From positions 1 through 15,701 of the forward strand of contig JAPOXI010000015.1 in assembly GCA_026707185.1 (NCBI GenBank): 15,701 bases of DNA, read 5' to 3'. Of the stretch, positions 13,465-15,701 are shown one piece after another. The notes under the pieces were generated by a model. That model ran no database searches and was not told where the DNA came from. It saw nothing but the letters and a program-made list of their open reading frames with translations. The position numbers and the translations under genes are program-made. Position 1 is the stretch's first letter. Each line of letters opens with the position of its first letter. The stretch comes from Chloroflexota bacterium. GTDB taxonomy: Bacteria > Chloroflexota > UBA11872.

Positions 13465-14753
13465 AATGTGGCAGCTGCCCCCTGGTGGCCCGGCGGAAGT
13501 GGCTCAGTGGTAGAGCATCTCCTTGCCAAGGAGAGGGTCACGGGTTCGAATCCCGTCTTCCGCTCCATCGACCCTTCCCAAACCTGTTGGGGGACTCCTG
13601 CTAAGGGGGTCCAGGTCATCCCCGCGTCATCCCGATGTCCGGAAATGTAGGCGTCCAGGTCTCGTGCGGCCTCCCGTTGGGAGGTCGGAAGCGCGTGCGC
13701 GTAGAGGTTCGCGGTCGTGGTCTTGTCCCGATGCCCCAAGCGCTCGCTGACCACGGGTAGCGCGTGACCGCGCGCCAGCAGCAGCGAGGCGTGCGTGTGC
13801 CGCAAGTCGTGGAGCCGCGTGGTTCGTGGGAGTCCCGCCCGCTCGAGTGCCGCCCGCACCCAGCGGTACACCGTACTCACCTGCAGCGGCTTGCCCATCG
13901 CATCCGACAGAACCAGATCATGGTCGGCATAGCCCGCGCCCAGTCGCTGCCGCTGCCGGTCTTGCCGCGCGCGTTGCTCCCGCAAGGCGGTGAGTCCAAA
14001 TGGTCCCAGATCCACGATTCGCGCCTGATGGGTCTTGGTCGGTCCGAAGACGAGTCCGCGGCCCTGCACCGGCGTGAGGCTCCGGCGCACAACCACAAAG
14101 CCGCGGTCAAAGTCAACATCCGCCCATTGAAGCCCCAGCAATTCACCGCGGCGGAGCCCGCCCAGCACGGCCAGCACCAACAGCGGGTAGACCGGCTGCG
14201 ACGCGTTCGTCGCGAACAAGCGCTGGAGCGCCGGCTGGTCGAGGACGGTGACTGCGCGTTGCGGGATCCGCGGCAATTCGACGGCGTCCGCCGCGTTGCG
14301 CGACACCAACCGCCAAGTGACCGCTTGGGCGAGCGCCTTGTGAATGACCGCATGAATCAGGTGCACCGTGGCCGGGGCAAAGCCCTGCTCGATGGCCGCG
14401 TCGCAGAGGTGCTGGACATCGGCCGGGGAGATCCGGCGCATCGCAAGGTGCCCGGCCTCGGGGACGATGTGGCGAGCCACGATGCCCGCGTACCTGGCAT
14501 GCGTGCCCGGTCGCTTGTGCAGCCGGACATGCGGCAGCCAGCGCTCGTGCAGGTACCCGCTCAGTGAGCTTCGGCCAGCGCCGGCCGAAACCCCGAGTTC
14601 GACCTCGCGTTCGAGATCCGAAGCCACGCGTTGGGCATCGCGGCGTGTGCCTTTGACTGTGCGGGATCGATAGCGCTTGCGACCACGGTCGTCGCGTCCG
14701 TCGTAGACGCGGACGCGCCATGCTCCGCGTCGGAGGCGTTGGATTGAAGCCAT
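13461..14753 (-). CDS. Tyrosine recombinase / phage integrase
   Basis: The protein has 430 residues starting MASIQRLRRGAWRVRVYDG. The start is ATG 14751-14753 with AGGTGG 7 nt upstream. Residues 1-60 form an arm-DNA-binding domain and about 65-165 the core-binding SAM-like domain. The catalytic domain has all the expected residues: Arg in LGGLRRGELLGLQW, Lys in GPTKTHQARIVDL, H-x-x-R in LHDLRHTHAS, His in RLGHRDKTTTA and the nucleophile Tyr in NLYAHALP. It would cut and join DNA at the tRNA-Gly attachment site. Residues about 396-421 are the antisense of the tRNA (the familiar KTGFEPVTLSLARRC string) and the last nine come from host DNA, so the natural enzyme probably ends near residue 395 and the tail is a by-product of integration. 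Its stop shares CTAG with the opposing gene. Confidence 0.95.
   Translation of the reverse strand: MASIQRLRRGAWRVRVYDGRDDRGRKRYRSRTVKGTRRDAQRVASDLEREVELGVSAGAGRSSLSGYLHERWLPHVRLHKRPGTHARYAGIVARHIVPEAGHLAMRRISPADVQHLCDAAIEQGFAPATVHLIHAVIHKALAQAVTWRLVSRNAADAVELPRIPQRAVTVLDQPALQRLFATNASQPVYPLLVLAVLGGLRRGELLGLQWADVDFDRGFVVVRRSLTPVQGRGLVFGPTKTHQARIVDLGPFGLTALREQRARQDRQRQRLGAGYADHDLVLSDAMGKPLQVSTVYRWVRAALERAGLPRTTRLHDLRHTHASLLLARGHALPVVSERLGHRDKTTTANLYAHALPTSQREAARDLDAYISGHRDDAGMTWTPLAGVPQQVWEGSMERKTGFEPVTLSLARRCSTTEPLPPGHQGAAATF
13493..13567 (+). tRNA. tRNA-Gly (anticodon GCC), CCA encoded
   Basis: A full cloverleaf can be drawn. The acceptor arms are GCGGAAG (13493-13499) and CTTCCGC (13557-13563). 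The D-arm is GCTC...GAGC. The anticodon stem TCTCC/GGAGA encloses the loop TTGCCAA, giving anticodon GCC. The T-arm is ACGGG-TTCGAAT-CCCGT. The discriminator is T13564 and CCA is at 13565-13567. The 3' half is the likely attachment site of the element to the right, and the integrase gene runs antisense through the whole tRNA. Confidence 0.97.
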
Positions 14754-14760
14754 AGCTGTA

Positions 14761-14767
14761 CCACCTA
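14761..14767 (-). promoter_or_regulatory. Integrase ribosome binding site overlapping the excisionase stop
   Basis: AGGTGG on the minus strand (14761-14766) overlaps the TAG stop of the excisionase gene (14765-14767) and sits 7 nt before the integrase ATG. This suggests coupled translation of the two genes. Confidence 0.6.
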
Positions 14768-14992
14768 AGGGGTGAGGTCCGGCGGGTCCGCGGGACCAGC
14801 GGCCGGACGTGGGCTGTTGATTAGCCGCATGAGCGCGGCATAAGGAATGCGAATGTGCCGACCAACTCGGAACGAGGGAATCGTGCCATCCTGGACCGCT
14901 CGGCGTACGGCCTTTGGACCGGTCCGAAGCAATGCGGCCGCCTCGTCAACAGTGAGCACGGCAGGCGGCTCAGCAGCTGTGGTCGGCGTCAT
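14765..14992 (-). CDS. Excisionase-like MerR-type helix-turn-helix protein
   Basis: The protein has 75 residues. Residues about 12-60 (VLTVDEAAALLRTGPKAVRRAVQDG, then TIPSFRVGRHIRIPYAALMRLI) are a winged helix-turn-helix of the excisionase/DNA-binding family, in which the segment FRVGRHIRIP is the wing. Such proteins bend DNA and help the integrase to excise the element, or act as small regulators. It lies 11 nt upstream of the integrase gene and shares its transcript. The start is ATG 14990-14992, with a weak ribosome site (ggtga) before it. The role as directionality factor is inferred from family and position. Confidence 0.85.
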   Translation of the reverse strand: MTPTTAAEPPAVLTVDEAAALLRTGPKAVRRAVQDGTIPSFRVGRHIRIPYAALMRLINSPRPAAGPADPPDLTP

Positions 14993-15534
14993 CGCGGATC
15001 ACCGGCGCGCCGAACGGTGCGGGGCGGACGAGGGCCATCCGATCGATTCGGGGGATTGGCACGACAGTCGTCGGCCGCTTCGGGTAAACCGTCGACCACT
15101 GGCCGGTTGGGGCCGACAGGCACTTCGGTCGTCAAGCTCGAGCCAGACATGCCCATGGGCTGGCCGGGGCAACGTTCGTCGTGCATGGCCGTCTTCGGTT
15201 CCGTCCGCACGTGACAACTGTACGCACCTCCCCGCCGTGGAGATACGCAGGATTCCGTAGCCTTGCGGCGGATATCTACTGGACGTAGACCGCCTGCAGA
15301 CGAGCTCGTCGCATGCCAGATTTCTGGCTCGTGAACCGTCGTGGCACGGACGCATCGCCGAGTGGCCTGACCGATCTCGGGCAATGATCCCCGTCGTCCA
15401 GCCTCCGGCGTGCCGGGCTGAAGTTCAAGGGTGTGACGTGCTCGTCGTCCGCGATTTGACGCGACCGCCGGCGCGAGACGGCGACGTGTCTGCGCCGACA
15501 GACGTCAACGCCTAGGCCCCACCGTCCGCAGCGG
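14993..15534. other. Region between excisionase and RadC without a recognised gene
   Basis: In these 542 nt only short overlapping frames exist on both strands, none with recognisable motifs, good starts or ribosome sites. The region should hold the promoter of the excisionase-integrase operon near its left end. A small inverted repeat GTCTG-CGCCGA-CAGAC (15488-15503) lies downstream of radC. It may be an intact regulatory region of the element or decayed coding sequence. Confidence 0.5.
15488..15503 (-). terminator. Possible hairpin downstream of radC
   Basis: GTCTG and CAGAC pair around CGCCGA, and a GAC/GTC pair can extend the stem past a 2-nt bulge. It lies about 30 nt after the RadC stop on the minus strand. 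There is no T-run, so confidence is low. Confidence 0.25.
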
Positions 15535-15701
15535 TCACGGCATCAGGCCATGCTCCTGCATGCTGAACGCTCGCGCGCCGCCGATAATCACGTGGTCGAG
15601 CAGCTGGATCCCGAGCAGATCGGCCGCGCCGACCAGCGCCCGCGTCAGCGCCGTGTCTTCGGCGCTCGGCATCGGGTCACCGCTGGGATGGTTGTGACAG
15701 A
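15535..15701 (-). CDS. RadC / JAB-domain protein, C-terminal end only
   Basis: The last 54 codons are visible, ending with TGA at 15535-15537; the 5' part lies beyond the window. They read [15 protein letters not shown], then [39 protein letters not shown]. HxHPSG...ED is the metal-binding half of the JAMM/MPN motif of RadC, and the rest follows the known RadC C-terminus closely. Despite the name, a DNA-repair role for RadC is not established; RadC copies are frequent on integrated elements and near anti-restriction genes. Here it lies 2 kb inside the tRNA-Gly element if the element reaches this far, but it could also be a host gene. It was too close to the edge to judge the helix-hairpin-helix part. 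Confidence 0.9.
   Translation of the reverse strand, partial: CHNHPSGDPMPSAEDTALTRALVGAADLLGIQLLDHVIIGGARAFSMQEHGLMP

Larger units (their letters stand above)
13493..15701. mobile_element. Left end of a tRNA-Gly-integrated element (att site, integrase, excisionase)
   Basis: A tyrosine integrase gene ends on the 3' side of the tRNA, with an excisionase-like gene just before it in the same operon. That is the standard layout of integrative elements and prophages in tRNA genes. The left junction should lie within the tRNA 3' half (about 13544-13567), since that half is normally rebuilt by the element. No second copy of the T-arm/acceptor sequence is visible up to 15701, so the right end is not in the window and the end coordinate here is only the window edge. 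Confidence 0.7.

Noticed and set aside
13461..13567. C-terminal integrase tail as a conserved domain
   Set aside because: The string around KTGFEPVTLSLARRC is antisense tRNA, a well-known source of false similarity between proteins next to tRNA genes.
13764..14567. Plus-strand open frame opposite the integrase
   Set aside because: It is the shadow of a fully conserved integrase catalytic domain.
15340..15400. tRNA-like fragment (gccgagtggcctgaccga) that might be the right attachment site
   Set aside because: It resembles a D-arm only; no acceptor, anticodon or T-arm follows, and it does not match the tRNA-Gly 3' half.
1..15701. CRISPR arrays, retron or other RNA-guided systems, IS elements
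   Set aside because: I saw no regularly spaced repeats, no reverse transcriptase, no transposase and no terminal inverted repeats. The DUF4143 ATPase and RadC alone do not define a defence system.

Overview
The window is GC-rich DNA, densely coding, with several GTG starts. Gene order is loose: short operons and convergent pairs. The gene content is a type-I sulfatase, an aldo/keto reductase, a creatinase-like M24 hydrolase, an Asp/Glu-racemase-family enzyme, a PdxA-like dehydrogenase and a beta-propeller glycosidase-like protein. This resembles catabolic heterotrophs such as marine or sponge-associated Chloroflexota (SAR202 or Caldilineae-like). That placement is inferred from gene content only; no phylogenetic marker is present.

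Layout. (1) 1-2110: the 3' end of a metallophosphoesterase gene faces a sulfatase gene on the minus strand. (2) 2249-4479: a truncated aldo/keto reductase (AKR) remnant with its upstream region, then a membrane-anchored alpha/beta hydrolase, then an intact AKR. The remnant and the intact AKR start form a direct repeat at a constant offset of 2060 bp on either side of the hydrolase. (3) 4381-7353: a tight plus-strand operon of AKR, M24 creatinase/ectoine-hydrolase-like protein and maleate-isomerase/racemase-family protein, with gaps of 19 and 5 nt. It looks like a small-molecule catabolic cassette, substrate unknown. (4) 7494-8666: a DUF4143-type ATPase on the minus strand with a 35-bp imperfect palindrome upstream. 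(5) 8796-11313: a SAM methyltransferase and a beta-propeller glycosidase-like protein, overlapping tail to tail. (6) 11511-12527: a PdxA-family dehydrogenase. (7) 12546-13464: a weak hypothetical gene divergent from a helix-turn-helix gene that has a good sigma-70-like promoter.

(8) From 13493 to the right edge: a tRNA-Gly(GCC) with a tyrosine integrase gene pointed at its 3' end, preceded by an excisionase-like gene. This is the left end of an integrated element that uses the tRNA as its attachment site. The integrase frame reads antisense through the tRNA and stops in host DNA on a CTAG shared with the stop of the helix-turn-helix gene. About 540 nt without a recognisable gene follow, then the C-terminal end of a RadC/JAB protein cut by the window edge. 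No second attachment site is visible, so the element probably extends past the window.

I found no clear new defence or RNA-guided system. The most informative signals are the M24 protein that has lost four of five metal ligands, next to a two-cysteine racemase-family enzyme; the AKR paralogue remnant; the tRNA/integrase junction; and the palindrome at the DUF4143 promoter.
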